Shown: piece after piece, positions 39,943 to 49,022 of the stretch
Layout: the number at the start of each line of letters is the position of its first letter
Numbering within the stretch: position 1 is the first letter of the stretch
Assembly: GCA_019155205.2 (NCBI GenBank)
Contig: JAHNZQ020000308.1
Location: forward strand, 3,892,012-3,956,011
Direction: 5' to 3'
DNA: 64,000 nt
DNA from: Gracilaria vermiculophylla
Taxonomy: Eukaryota > Rhodophyta > Florideophyceae > Gracilariales > Gracilariaceae
Translations under genes and position numbers: made by a program
Notes under the pieces: generated by a model
Databases searched by the model: none
What the model saw: only the letters and a program-made list of their open reading frames with translations
Told to the model about the DNA's origin: nothing

Positions 39943-40090
39943 GTCAGAGTCCGATCACTTGCAAGTAGATGTGAACACGCAATCGAAACACTTACTTTTT
40001 CGTATCTTCGCACACTCTGTTGTAATGATCAATTACCCCCAGAAGAACCAATGGATGCACGGCTACAGAGGTGGGAATTGACGGAGCCAT
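39045..40090 (-). CDS. RPN8: 26S proteasome lid subunit RPN8 (PSMD7), two exons
   Basis: MPN-domain subunit that pairs with the deubiquitinase RPN11 in the 19S lid. Exon 1 is 40090-39996 and encodes MAPSIPTSVAVHPLVLLGVI and then DHYNRV. The intron is 39995-39868 (128 nt, GTAAGT...CAG). Exon 2 is 39867-39045. Joining gives KKRAVGVLLG, restoring the conserved KR-VGVLLG, and a 305-residue product with an intact frame. Also visible are FAVPFEEDEKD, KVNARERIVGWYSTGPKIH, VIVDVKPKDLGLPTEAYLS and EEVGVGHLLRDIKD. The metal-binding His residues of RPN11 are absent, as expected for RPN8. The single-exon frame to 40013 reads through the intron. A (CA)n tract lies inside the intron. Confidence 0.96.
39901..39941 (-). 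repeat. (GT)n microsatellite inside the RPN8 intron
   Basis: About 19 CA dinucleotides on the plus strand (GT in the transcript). It lies 33-73 nt upstream of the 3' splice site. UG-rich stretches there can affect splice-site choice in other eukaryotes; any effect here is unknown. Confidence 0.95.
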
Positions 40091-40734
40091 GCTGCAGAGA
40101 AGCTTGTTGCAAAACAAGAGCCGTCCGTCCGCAATTGATAATGATTGATTGCAGGAAAAGCTATCTTATTGCCGAGTACCAGATGCTGATATTTGCTCGC
40201 GAGTTCCCCTTGGTAGTGACGACGATGCGCAGTTGTCTCTGCAGGCGTCCACGCGCTTCTGAAGCACGCAGCAGCAAGACGGCGCTGGTCGATGCTCTCG
40301 GGCTTGGGGGCGGACAAGGGCCCCATACACGTTCCTCTTGGTACGTGTGTATGGACAACCTCCAGCCGATCGACATCGCCTCGTCCGAGTGCTTTCTATT
40401 TGTAATTTCGTTCTCTAAAAACTAATTTTATTATTCTAATTTTCTCCCAGCATGCTTTGCAGAACACGAGTGGAAAACGTTGACATGTTGAGAGTCTTCT
40501 CCATTACTTTACTATAGCGCATTGTCCAGAATGTCGGTAAGATTAGTAAAGTTGAAGTAGCGCCAGAAACGAAGAGCATCTCAAAAAGGAGAGTGAAGCC
40601 TAGGGAAAGGTAGCCATTGAATAAAAAGAGTGTAGTTCAAACGCGCCGCGCTCAACAGCAAAGAAGGATGAAACAAAGAAAACCTTGTTGGATCAGTTGG
40701 CGTTTATGAACAATCAGCTTGGCTTGACAGCCAC
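40091..40734. other. intergenic region
   Basis: 640 bases between the RPN8 start and the stop of the MOSC-like gene, both on the minus strand. It holds the RPN8 promoter and the downstream gene's 3' UTR. An AT-rich stretch near 40420-40450 is the only visible feature. Confidence 0.55.
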
Positions 40735-42051
40735 TCAATCGGAAGATTCTCTGACAAGCTGTTCTGACCGGAACTCTACGATACTAATCATCTGTCCTTT
40801 CACAAGAGAACATTCGTTTTTTCCAAGGTTGGCAGGAATCAGAGCGTTTCCACCTCCATGCAGATGCTGCATGGGAGCATTTCCATCCGAACTTTCACCT
40901 GTAATTTTCACAACTTCAAACACGTTGTCATCAATGTTTATGATTTTGGACCTTGACAAATCTGATTCAGAGCCTGAAATGACTAGGTTTGTTCCTACAG
41001 GCGCGTTGCACTTGTCCTCAGCAAATGTCATACTTTCGCCGCTGGCAATGAGCAGTGGGCGATCGACAGACGGCCAGGCCTGAGATACGCCATGGCCTTC
41101 GTCCAAGAGTGGCGGCGGTCGAACCAACAACAGACGAACTCCAGGAATTTCCAAGTAGTTTGCAAAGAACTTTGACGCATTGTCACCCTGATCGACGGCA
41201 TCGTAGTGAACGCCGTGAATAGTTATCTTTTTCATCTGGCCCCAAAGTCTTGGTTCGTGTACTATTGTCGATTGACCTGGCGCCGAAACACTCAAGTGAC
41301 CATTGTCAAGAATGACCGGGGCAACCTGTGAGAGCGCCGGGACCTTCTCGTTGGAAATGAATCGACCCGTAAATTCGGAAACTGCGTATAGAAGATGGTT
41401 TTCAACGCCGTGTTGAGAGATCTTTAGTGAGGTTACGGATTGTGAGAGACAACCATGAATGGGCTGGATTTGAAGACCAACAATACTCTTGTTTTCTTGT
41501 TCTTCTCCCATAGCTGTCTCAAAACCAGTGGTTTCGGAGGCAAGCGACAGCTTTTCATCTTCTTTTGCTAAAGCTGTGTTCAACTCCTCAAGGTCACCAT
41601 GCAGCTCTTGGTTGGGAGTCTCGGATGCGCTCTGTTCCGCATTCGGATATACTAAATTTTGCCTTAGTGATATGGGTTCACCATCAGCCCTCAAGGGGGT
41701 ACTCGGCGGTGACTTCGGCTCAGCTGCAGACGGCTGAGAGTCCATAAATTTCCCGGAGGCTGTTTCCAAGGACTCATACTGCTCTTCGACGACTGAATTA
41801 GGAACAGTTGTCGAGTGTTGTTCATTATTTGCAGATACTTGAGTGACAGAAGGTTTGTCGTTCTCAGCAGAAGCAGCATGGTCGTCTTCCTCATCCGACG
41901 CGCAGAGGTTGCGGTATTGGGAGTAGAGGTAACCGGCGCCAAAACCAAAAGCAAAGTTCGCTATGCAAACAAGTGCAAAGCGAGAGGCAAACGCGATAGC
42001 AACAGACGCGTCTTGCGCACGGATGAGGAGAAGACCGGATTGGTGTGTCAT
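40735..42051 (-). CDS. MOSC-domain-like membrane protein (mARC-like), catalytic Cys not seen
   Basis: The 438-residue product resembles mitochondrial amidoxime-reducing component (mARC)/MOSC proteins. A hydrophobic span at about residues 17-43 (VAIAFASRFALVCIANFAFG) is followed by a 130-residue acidic linker. An N-terminal MOSC barrel comes next (SIVGLQIQPIHGCLSQSVTS, later LSVSAPGQST), then a MOSC-like half (ASKFFANYLEIPGVRLLLVR, GTNLVISGSESDL). The molybdenum-coordinating Cys of active mARC, normally in a Cys-x-Arg-Cys context after the last conserved strand, is not visible. The protein may be inactive or a diverged scaffold. I chose the ATG at 42051 because the next 50 upstream residues are low-complexity; the frame is open to 42201. 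Confidence 0.65.
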   Translation of the reverse strand: MTHQSGLLLIRAQDASVAIAFASRFALVCIANFAFGFGAGYLYSQYRNLCASDEEDDHAASAENDKPSVTQVSANNEQHSTTVPNSVVEEQYESLETASGKFMDSQPSAAEPKSPPSTPLRADGEPISLRQNLVYPNAEQSASETPNQELHGDLEELNTALAKEDEKLSLASETTGFETAMGEEQENKSIVGLQIQPIHGCLSQSVTSLKISQHGVENHLLYAVSEFTGRFISNEKVPALSQVAPVILDNGHLSVSAPGQSTIVHEPRLWGQMKKITIHGVHYDAVDQGDNASKFFANYLEIPGVRLLLVRPPPLLDEGHGVSQAWPSVDRPLLIASGESMTFAEDKCNAPVGTNLVISGSESDLSRSKIINIDDNVFEVVKITGESSDGNAPMQHLHGGGNALIPANLGKNECSLVKGQMISIVEFRSEQLVRESSD

Positions 42052-42776
42052 TGTTGGTGAATATAGTTTGATGCTGTGGGGACGTGCCGCCCGCGAAGCG
42101 CTTTCGCTCGCGGAGGGAATCAGGGGGGTTGGTGAGGAACTGCCGTTTGGACGAGAAGTAGCGTTCTGTCCGCTCCCCCGAAGGGACGCTGTCCAGCGCA
42201 TTAGCTGTACTGATTACTGGGACGGAGACACCTTTCTTTCAACTGTAAGATGGTTAGCACAGCCGGAGTCTGTGGGGACCGAGCGGAAACGAGTAAGTGA
42301 TGGGGCTCTGGGCAGTGGGAGACTCGAAGAAACGCCAGGAACGGGCCTCGTTCTCCGAGCCCAAAGGGTTGATCATGAGCAGCGGCGCTGCCCCATTCTT
42401 TCCGAGACGTTGGCCGCACACGGATGTAAACGGTCCCCGAAATGAGTGGTTGATTGCTTCTGAAACAAGCCTCATATCGGTTTTGACGGCAGCTTCTCCT
42501 GACTTGATGTCCGAGTATGTACTGTGCAAATGTATAAATTTCTAACGGCAGTGTTTTGCCCGTCGTCTCGCCCACCCCACGAAGCATAATACACGTTCGC
42601 TTCTAATCAAACCCAGGACAAAACCGACGCTGTTTTACGTCGCCTGTAGTGCTTGAAATGTTCGTTGCTTCCCCGATATTCTACCGATAGCCCATCAGGT
42701 GAAGCATTCTACGCGTGCGCGTAAATTGTTCAGTCAGAGCCACAAAACAAAAATTCTAGACGGAACGGTATTGTAT
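42052..42776. other. intergenic region
   Basis: About 720 bases between the start of the MOSC-like gene and the thiE stop, both minus. Overlapping frames of 80-160 codons occur on both strands without motifs. Confidence 0.5.
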
Positions 42777-43660
42777 TCAGGCGCCTTGCTGTGTGGTTGA
42801 AAGGTCGCGACTTGCCATGATCGCAGCCAGCTTCTGGGCAATGAGAGATGGCTGCTGGCTCGACATGATGGCCGAAATGACCGCGACGCCATCCGCACCA
42901 GCACGTTTGCAAACCGGTGCATTATCTACATTGATGCCGCCGATTGCAACCACAGGCACTCTACAGTCGGTGTAGAGCACAAGGCGGCGTAGTTGATCCT
43001 CGCCGAGAGCCTCCCCAGCATCAGGTTTGGAAGACGTGGCGAAGACCGGCCCGACACCGACATAGTCTGCGCCGTCATCTATCGCCCTGTCTATTTCTTG
43101 CTCAGTGGCTGCAGAGACACCGACGATGGCATCATTGCCCAATAACTGCCTTGCCGCATAAACGGGCTGGTCGTCTTGGCCCAGATGAACGCCGTCTGCG
43201 CGCAATAGCGCGGCGAGTTGAATGTCGTCGTTGACGACGAAGGCAACTCCCGCACGCGCTGTAATTTGACGCAGATGCTGTCCCAGTTCGATTGACTGCT
43301 CGCGAGAAATGTTCTTGTCGCGAAGTCTTGGACTCGGTCAGCACGGGCTGCGGGCACAAGGGGCGGCAACTGCGTCCGAGAGCTGCGTAAAATAATGCAT
43401 CTTACGTACTGAACGACGGAGACTTGCCGGGGCTTTTCTGGGGTGGCTACGGCTTGGGAGACTACTTGCTGCACACTGAGGCCCGGCGCGGTGTTACGAT
43501 CGGTAACGAGATACACCGAAGGGTCGAAGTTGCGGCGCGAGATGCGCATACGCATCACACCGCGGGGAGCGCATCTGGGGCCCGGCGCTGGGGCGCAGCA
43601 TGGCAGGAACGGTGCGGAGGGGGCGCCAAGCGCGGGGACGGGGACAACGACGAACGCCAT
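42777..43660 (-). CDS. thiE: thiamine-phosphate synthase ThiE, plastid-targeted, two exons
   Basis: Joins hydroxymethylpyrimidine diphosphate and thiazole phosphate to make thiamine phosphate. Exon 1 is 43660-43410 and exon 2 is 43326-42777, with an 83-nt intron at 43409-43327 (GT...AG). The join gives SVVQLRDKNISREQ, restoring the conserved VQLR-K substrate-binding motif; neither open frame alone contains it. The 266-residue product has a hydrophobic, Pro-rich leader from MAFVVVPVP and then VYLVTDRN. FVVNDD, ADGVHLGQDD, ADYVGVGPVFATSSKPDAG, VVAIGGINVDN and GADGVAVISAI follow, all ThiE signatures. An upstream in-frame ATG at 43714 is an alternative start. It is divergent from the PARP gene, with start codons about 350 bp apart. 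Confidence 0.93.
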
Positions 43661-44012
43661 GCGCTTGGACGACGACGAAGGCGAAACGTAGCGGGCGCGC
43701 CACGCACCCGACAAGGATGCGCATGCAACGCGACTGCAGTATCAGCCGCGGGGGGCATCATGCGTGTAACGCGTTTCGGCAAACGGATCACTTGGCGCGA
43801 AAATAATCCGTTGTTCGCTGCGCGTGTACGAACGCAGCGCGCATCTTCGCGCTCCTCAGCGAGCCCCAGCCCCATGGCACCAAATCTCGCCTGCCTGCTT
43901 CTCTTCGAGAATCTTTCTGCGCACACGACGCCTCGCGCCGCGCACCCGGCTGTGACCGCCCTCCCCTCTGCCAACCGATCCGCCCCTCTCCTTTGTTTCC
44001 CCGCTCACGCTT

Positions 44013-47000
44013 ATGACCGTGCCGGACCTTACCACTCCGCGCCGTCTGTTGCGCCGCTCTCATTTCTGGCAAGTGCACCTACGCAATACCGTCGTCGTCA
44101 CCCGTCACGGCAAGGGCGTCGGCCTCCACGGCGGCAGAGAGACCGTGCGACAGTTCCCCGACGCTCAGAAAGCCTCCAAGTGGGCCCACGACGCCTTCAA
44201 CTCAAAAATGGCAGATGGATATCTGCCACCTGAACAGTTTCGCGACACGCAAACTGCAGAAGCGCTTCAGGTCTTTCACAAACCAAATCCTGATGTCACA
44301 AGCCGCGCCGAAAACCCCGAAAAGCCTCAATCGCTGGCGGATTCTCACTCCACGCAGCTCTCCATTAACCCAAAACAGTCCAAGCAGCCGGAGCAGATAC
44401 ACGTTACCATCACACCTGGGCGCCATAACCAAACCGCTGATGCGAAATCATCGGTACAATCCCAAAATCTGAACACTCCTCACAACAACGGAGAGGTGAG
44501 CCACGAAAAACAGGCCAACAAACCCGAACAACCTAGACGGGAAGAGCAATTGAAGCTTAGCACGCAGCCCATGTCCAACGAACACCCCAAAGAAAGCAAA
44601 CAACCCGAGTCGCTTCCTCTGGAAAAGCAGCAATCGAAGTCCAGTGAGCGGGAAACCCAGACGGATCAAAGAAAGCAAAAAGGGCATGAAAAGCCGAACA
44701 AACCGAGTATATTCATATCCCGCGATCAAGACATGAAGAGCGTTCAAAACAGACCGAGCGCACAAGTTGCAAACGAGAAAGCAACGAACACGCATGGCAA
44801 ACCGGGCGAGCACGGCAAACCGGGCCAGCACGTCAAACCGGGCCAGCACGTCAAACCGGGCCAGCACACCAAACCGGGCGAGCCCGACAAACCGGGCGAG
44901 CACATCAAACTGGGCGAGCACACCAAACCGGGCGAGCACGTCAAACCGGGCGAGTACGTCAAACCGGGCAAGCACGTCAAACCGGGCAAGCACGTCAAAC
45001 CGGGCGAGCACGTCAAACCGGGCGAGCACGTCAAACCGGGCGAGCACGTCAAACTCGGCGAGCACGACAAACTGGGCGGACACGTCAAACTCGGCGAGCA
45101 CGGCGACTTGGGCGAGCACGTCAAACCGGGCGAGCACGACAAACCCGGCAAGCACGTCAACCCGGGCAAGCACGTCAAACCGGGCGAGCACGTCAAACCG
45201 GGCGAGCACGACAAACCAGGCGAGCTCGGCAAATCGGGCAAGCACGGCAAACCGGACAAGCACGTCAAACCGGGCGAGCACGGCAAACCCGGCAAACACG
45301 TCAAACCGGGCGAGCACGACAAACCGGGCAAGCACGTCAAACCGGGCGAGCACGACAAACCGGGCGAGCACGACAAACCGGGCAAGCACGTCAAACCGGG
45401 CGAGCACGACAAACCGGACAAGCACGTCAAACCGGGCAAGCACGTCAAAGCAGTCGAAGTCGAGCACGGCAAATCGGGCGAGCACGGCAAACTGGACGAG
45501 CACGTCAAACTGGACGAGCACGGCAAACTGGGCGAGCACGGCAAACCGGGCAAGCACGTCAAATTGGGCAAGCACGTCAAACTGGGCGAGCACTGCAAAC
45601 TGGGCGCGCACGTCAAATCGGGCGAGCACGTCAAATCGGGCGAGCACGTCAAATTGGGCGAGCACGGCAAGTCAAGCGAGCAGCTCAAAGCTAGCGAGCA
45701 AGGCAAACTGAGTGCCCATCGCAAATTGGGTGCGCAAGGCAACCCGATCGAGAGAGGCAAACCCAGCGAGCAGGACTCACCGAGCGACAAATTGAGCAAG
45801 CATGACATACTTTGCGAGAAACCAAACAACCAGGGCAAACGGATCAAACGGGACACACCAAGAGGAAAACTGAACGACCAAGGCAAACCAGCCGATCAAA
45901 ATACACCGAGTGAGAGAGACAAACCAAATGAGCAAGGCAAATCGACCAAACAAAATACATCCAGCGAGAAGGACAAACCGATCGAGCAAGATAAGTCGAA
46001 CGACAGCGATAGATCGAGGGGTTATGGCACCCTGGGTGAACATCGGAAGCCGCATGAACAAGCCGAAAAGCATAGACAAGGAAAGCTTCCTAAGCAACCC
46101 AGAAAACTTGAACAGACGAAACAATCCGAAAAGTCTGCGCAGCTGATGCGAATCGAACGAGCGGAGCAGCCACAACCCGCGCAACAGCTAGGAGCACATA
46201 GACAGACCGTGCAGTCTGATAATCTCAAACCTTCGGCCGCGGTTCGATCCGAACAAAAGAGTCCATCCAAAGGCGACGCACGACAGCATCCTTCCATAGG
46301 ATCCGCATTGGTCCGTCGATCTGCCCGTAAGCGCTCCGCCCCTGCACCCTACGTCGCAGAGTCAGCATCCCGCCCGCGCCCTCGTCGACGACTATCTGAA
46401 CCTCTTCCACCCAAAGGTCCTTCCTCTCCCGTGCTTAAGACTCCTTCGAAAGTCCTCAATGAGAAAGACTCTTCTAAAATTGCTGAGGTGCGCAGAGCCA
46501 TCAACACCGATTCTCCAAGTCCAAGAGCGACCCCTCTCATGACCACACCTCGGGAAGGTCCTCAAAGCAAATCTAAAAGGCGGGGTGTAAAGCGAACTGG
46601 CAGAGGTCGCCCGCAGGGAGTCGGCAAAAGTTCTGCCGTCAAGAAGCACAAGTGCCCATCAAAAATTTTTCCTTCCGTTCCGGAAAATAGTTCTCTTGGC
46701 GTAGTTGATCAATCGAGCGGTGTCGATGATGGTGTTATCTACACAGAAAAATCAATTTCTGGAGAGACCATTGTTTTCGATGTGTTGTTGGTCTATATTG
46801 ACAAACACACTCACACGGACAAGTTCATCGTTTTGCAACTGATACATGATCCCAATTCCGAATCACCGTATGTCTTGTTCGAAAAAATTGGGCGTACAGG
46901 TTCCGAAGGCCAATCTCTGCGAATTGATTTTGCGACAAATGGTTTACACGAGGCGAGAGAAGAGTTTGATCGGCGCTTTCACGATTACACAGGGTTACCT

Positions 47001-49022
47001 TGGACATCGCGTGACGCAGCTCCGATTCCTGGCAAATATAGATTCGCCAGACAAGATTATGAACTCAAATTCAAAGTGTTGTTCCTGGCTGACCCTCATT
47101 GGCAGTATTGGGTGGACGAAGGTGATATCAGAAAGCCTAAGAAATGGTTAGATTACAACGAAGAAGACAGTATGCTTGCTGAAGAGCTTCAAATGGAGTA
47201 CTCTTCCAACCCTTGGCTTTCAGAACGAATAGTCCAGAACGGTTCTCACTTTGATCTCGTTAATTTGGAAACAATGACCACTACTGAGGTTGGCCATCCG
47301 AATAGCAGTGTTCACCACTTTCGGAGAGCGACTGCAAGTGACATACCTAAATCTAAGCATAGCAACCATGAGAACCAACCCAGCAGTGTGATTTCCGCGA
47401 ATCAAGCGACCAGCATCCAATCCTCAAGAAACAGCACTGGGATGAATAAGCCGGCCCCTCTGCAACCTCATGTTTCGCAACTTGTAAGCCAGTCACGTTC
47501 TCAAGCACTAGCAGGAGTCCCATTTGTACGGAGAACAGCCGAAGCAGGCTCAGAACTACCCACGGTTTCAAATGTTCCGAACATTGCTTCTGGTGCACCG
47601 TCACTTTTTCCTGTTCCTCCTTTGGCCCATAGCACAGTCATATCTCAGGCGTTACTGGCGCCAGCTACGATGCTGCCACAACCTTCTGCTCAAACTCTTC
47701 CCGTGAATCCCTTAATGCATCCGATTCCCGGCACGATTCGATCGGTGCCTGTTTCCCTGCCTGCTCCTCAATTCGGAGTCCCAAATCATACTTACAACGG
47801 GTCTATACCAGCATCTATCGATTCCTCGCTCGTCCAGAGAAATTTGCTTGGCGGTGTAGAGAGCGGGCTTCTACCATTAGACGGTCGTTCAAAGCTGGTG
47901 GGTGAGACTGAACCATTGCTAATGAGTCTTGCAATGCAACAACAAGGTTCCCCATACCTACAATCCACCCTCCCAAATCCCACAAAAGCCCTTATTAACA
48001 TCTTATTTGACAACGAGACGCACGTAGGCTCGTTAAAACGCTTTGGCATTGACGTTCGGTTACTGCCGCTCAACCATCTGACTGCAAAGCAAATTCAGCA
48101 AGGAATTTCCGTTCTTGAAGAAATTGAAGAGGCTCTCACTCGTGGCACGAATATGCCGCGTTTGGATTTGGAGCAATTGTCAGCAAAGTTTTATGCTGTG
48201 TTGCCACGTAATTACGACAACCGACGCCCCCCAGTTATTTTGAGCATCGAGTTGCTTCAGCAATGCTACGATATGTGCATTGTATTGTTTCATATGGTGC
48301 ACGCGATGTCTATTCTGAGCTCGGCAAGGGCGAAGATAGGGCCTTTGGGAGGGCAAAAGTATTTACTCACCCTTCCTGAGCAATTGTACAGCCTGCTCAA
48401 TGTGGACCTAAGTCTAGTGGTACCTGGATCTGAAGAGCACTTGATTATATCTGAAGCGTTTCATCAGACAAAGGGGGCGTTCATTGGCTCAGAATTATTA
48501 AGCGTTTGGAGGGTTGATCGACATGGCGACGTTGAACGTTTCTCGCGGTTGAACTTAGTGAATCATGCGTTGTTGTGGTCAGGATGTCACATTGGATCTG
48601 TGCCATCAATTCTTATGAATGGGCTGCAAATTGTGGGACACAGTGGTGGTCGATTGGGGAAAGGCATCTACTGTGCGTCTGAAAGTGGGAAAAGTCTACA
48701 GTCCACTGTTCCCGAGAGTCGAAGTCAAGTCGGGTGCATGTTTCTCGTGGAAGCGGCGTTGGGAAGGAGCTACGAAGTGTTTGAGGATCAAAATTTTTTA
48801 CTGTCTCCTCCTCACGGGTTCAATTCCTTGAGGGCTTGTGGAAGAAGAGCACCTGCTGGATATAAAAATGTGCGGTTGGATAACGTGCCAGTTAGCATTG
48901 CGGTGATGGGAGCACAACCGCAGATGAACGCTGCGCAAAGCAGCTTCTCACAAGACGAATTCGTCGTTTATGACGAAGCACAGGTTCGGCTACGATATCT
49001 AGTGACGGTGAAGAAGAAGTAA
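44013..49022 (+). CDS. PARP-family protein with two WGR domains and a long repeat linker
   Basis: Probable nuclear ADP-ribosyltransferase-like protein of 1669 residues. An N-terminal WGR-like domain (FWQVHLRNTVVVTRHGKGVG, about 18-80) is unusual. A polar linker follows, including about 50 copies of a six-residue repeat (HVKPGE type, about 262-555), then basic sequence. A second PARP-type WGR lies at about 910-1020 (LQLIHDPNSESPYVLFEKIG), the regulatory helical domain at about 1325-1430 and the catalytic domain to the end. The H-Y-E triad is altered. Ser1523 (LLWSGCH) replaces His; Tyr1553 (KGIYCAS) and Glu1649 (DEFVVYD) remain. Activity may therefore be mono-ADP-ribosylation, weak or lost. 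WGR and regulatory domains suggest a PARP2/3-like DNA-damage sensor. Single exon. Confidence 0.92.
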   Translation: MTVPDLTTPRRLLRRSHFWQVHLRNTVVVTRHGKGVGLHGGRETVRQFPDAQKASKWAHDAFNSKMADGYLPPEQFRDTQTAEALQVFHKPNPDVTSRAENPEKPQSLADSHSTQLSINPKQSKQPEQIHVTITPGRHNQTADAKSSVQSQNLNTPHNNGEVSHEKQANKPEQPRREEQLKLSTQPMSNEHPKESKQPESLPLEKQQSKSSERETQTDQRKQKGHEKPNKPSIFISRDQDMKSVQNRPSAQVANEKATNTHGKPGEHGKPGQHVKPGQHVKPGQHTKPGEPDKPGEHIKLGEHTKPGEHVKPGEYVKPGKHVKPGKHVKPGEHVKPGEHVKPGEHVKLGEHDKLGGHVKLGEHGDLGEHVKPGEHDKPGKHVNPGKHVKPGEHVKPGEHDKPGELGKSGKHGKPDKHVKPGEHGKPGKHVKPGEHDKPGKHVKPGEHDKPGEHDKPGKHVKPGEHDKPDKHVKPGKHVKAVEVEHGKSGEHGKLDEHVKLDEHGKLGEHGKPGKHVKLGKHVKLGEHCKLGAHVKSGEHVKSGEHVKLGEHGKSSEQLKASEQGKLSAHRKLGAQGNPIERGKPSEQDSPSDKLSKHDILCEKPNNQGKRIKRDTPRGKLNDQGKPADQNTPSERDKPNEQGKSTKQNTSSEKDKPIEQDKSNDSDRSRGYGTLGEHRKPHEQAEKHRQGKLPKQPRKLEQTKQSEKSAQLMRIERAEQPQPAQQLGAHRQTVQSDNLKPSAAVRSEQKSPSKGDARQHPSIGSALVRRSARKRSAPAPYVAESASRPRPRRRLSEPLPPKGPSSPVLKTPSKVLNEKDSSKIAEVRRAINTDSPSPRATPLMTTPREGPQSKSKRRGVKRTGRGRPQGVGKSSAVKKHKCPSKIFPSVPENSSLGVVDQSSGVDDGVIYTEKSISGETIVFDVLLVYIDKHTHTDKFIVLQLIHDPNSESPYVLFEKIGRTGSEGQSLRIDFATNGLHEAREEFDRRFHDYTGLPWTSRDAAPIPGKYRFARQDYELKFKVLFLADPHWQYWVDEGDIRKPKKWLDYNEEDSMLAEELQMEYSSNPWLSERIVQNGSHFDLVNLETMTTTEVGHPNSSVHHFRRATASDIPKSKHSNHENQPSSVISANQATSIQSSRNSTGMNKPAPLQPHVSQLVSQSRSQALAGVPFVRRTAEAGSELPTVSNVPNIASGAPSLFPVPPLAHSTVISQALLAPATMLPQPSAQTLPVNPLMHPIPGTIRSVPVSLPAPQFGVPNHTYNGSIPASIDSSLVQRNLLGGVESGLLPLDGRSKLVGETEPLLMSLAMQQQGSPYLQSTLPNPTKALINILFDNETHVGSLKRFGIDVRLLPLNHLTAKQIQQGISVLEEIEEALTRGTNMPRLDLEQLSAKFYAVLPRNYDNRRPPVILSIELLQQCYDMCIVLFHMVHAMSILSSARAKIGPLGGQKYLLTLPEQLYSLLNVDLSLVVPGSEEHLIISEAFHQTKGAFIGSELLSVWRVDRHGDVERFSRLNLVNHALLWSGCHIGSVPSILMNGLQIVGHSGGRLGKGIYCASESGKSLQSTVPESRSQVGCMFLVEAALGRSYEVFEDQNFLLSPPHGFNSLRACGRRAPAGYKNVRLDNVPVSIAVMGAQPQMNAAQSSFSQDEFVVYDEAQVRLRYLVTVKKK
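44797..45680 (+). repeat. 18-bp coding repeat in the PARP linker, about 49 units
   Basis: The unit is 18 bp (type cacgtcaaaccgggcgag) and encodes HVKPGE with Asp, Gly, Thr or Leu substitutions. Because 18 is a multiple of 3 and the unit lacks stops in every phase, other frames through it are long and open too; these are shadows. Units become more diverged toward 45480-45680. Confidence 0.95.

Noticed and set aside
44448..45886. Long minus-strand and alternate plus-strand frames in the PARP linker
   Set aside because: Shadows of an 18-bp repeat that lacks stops in several phases.
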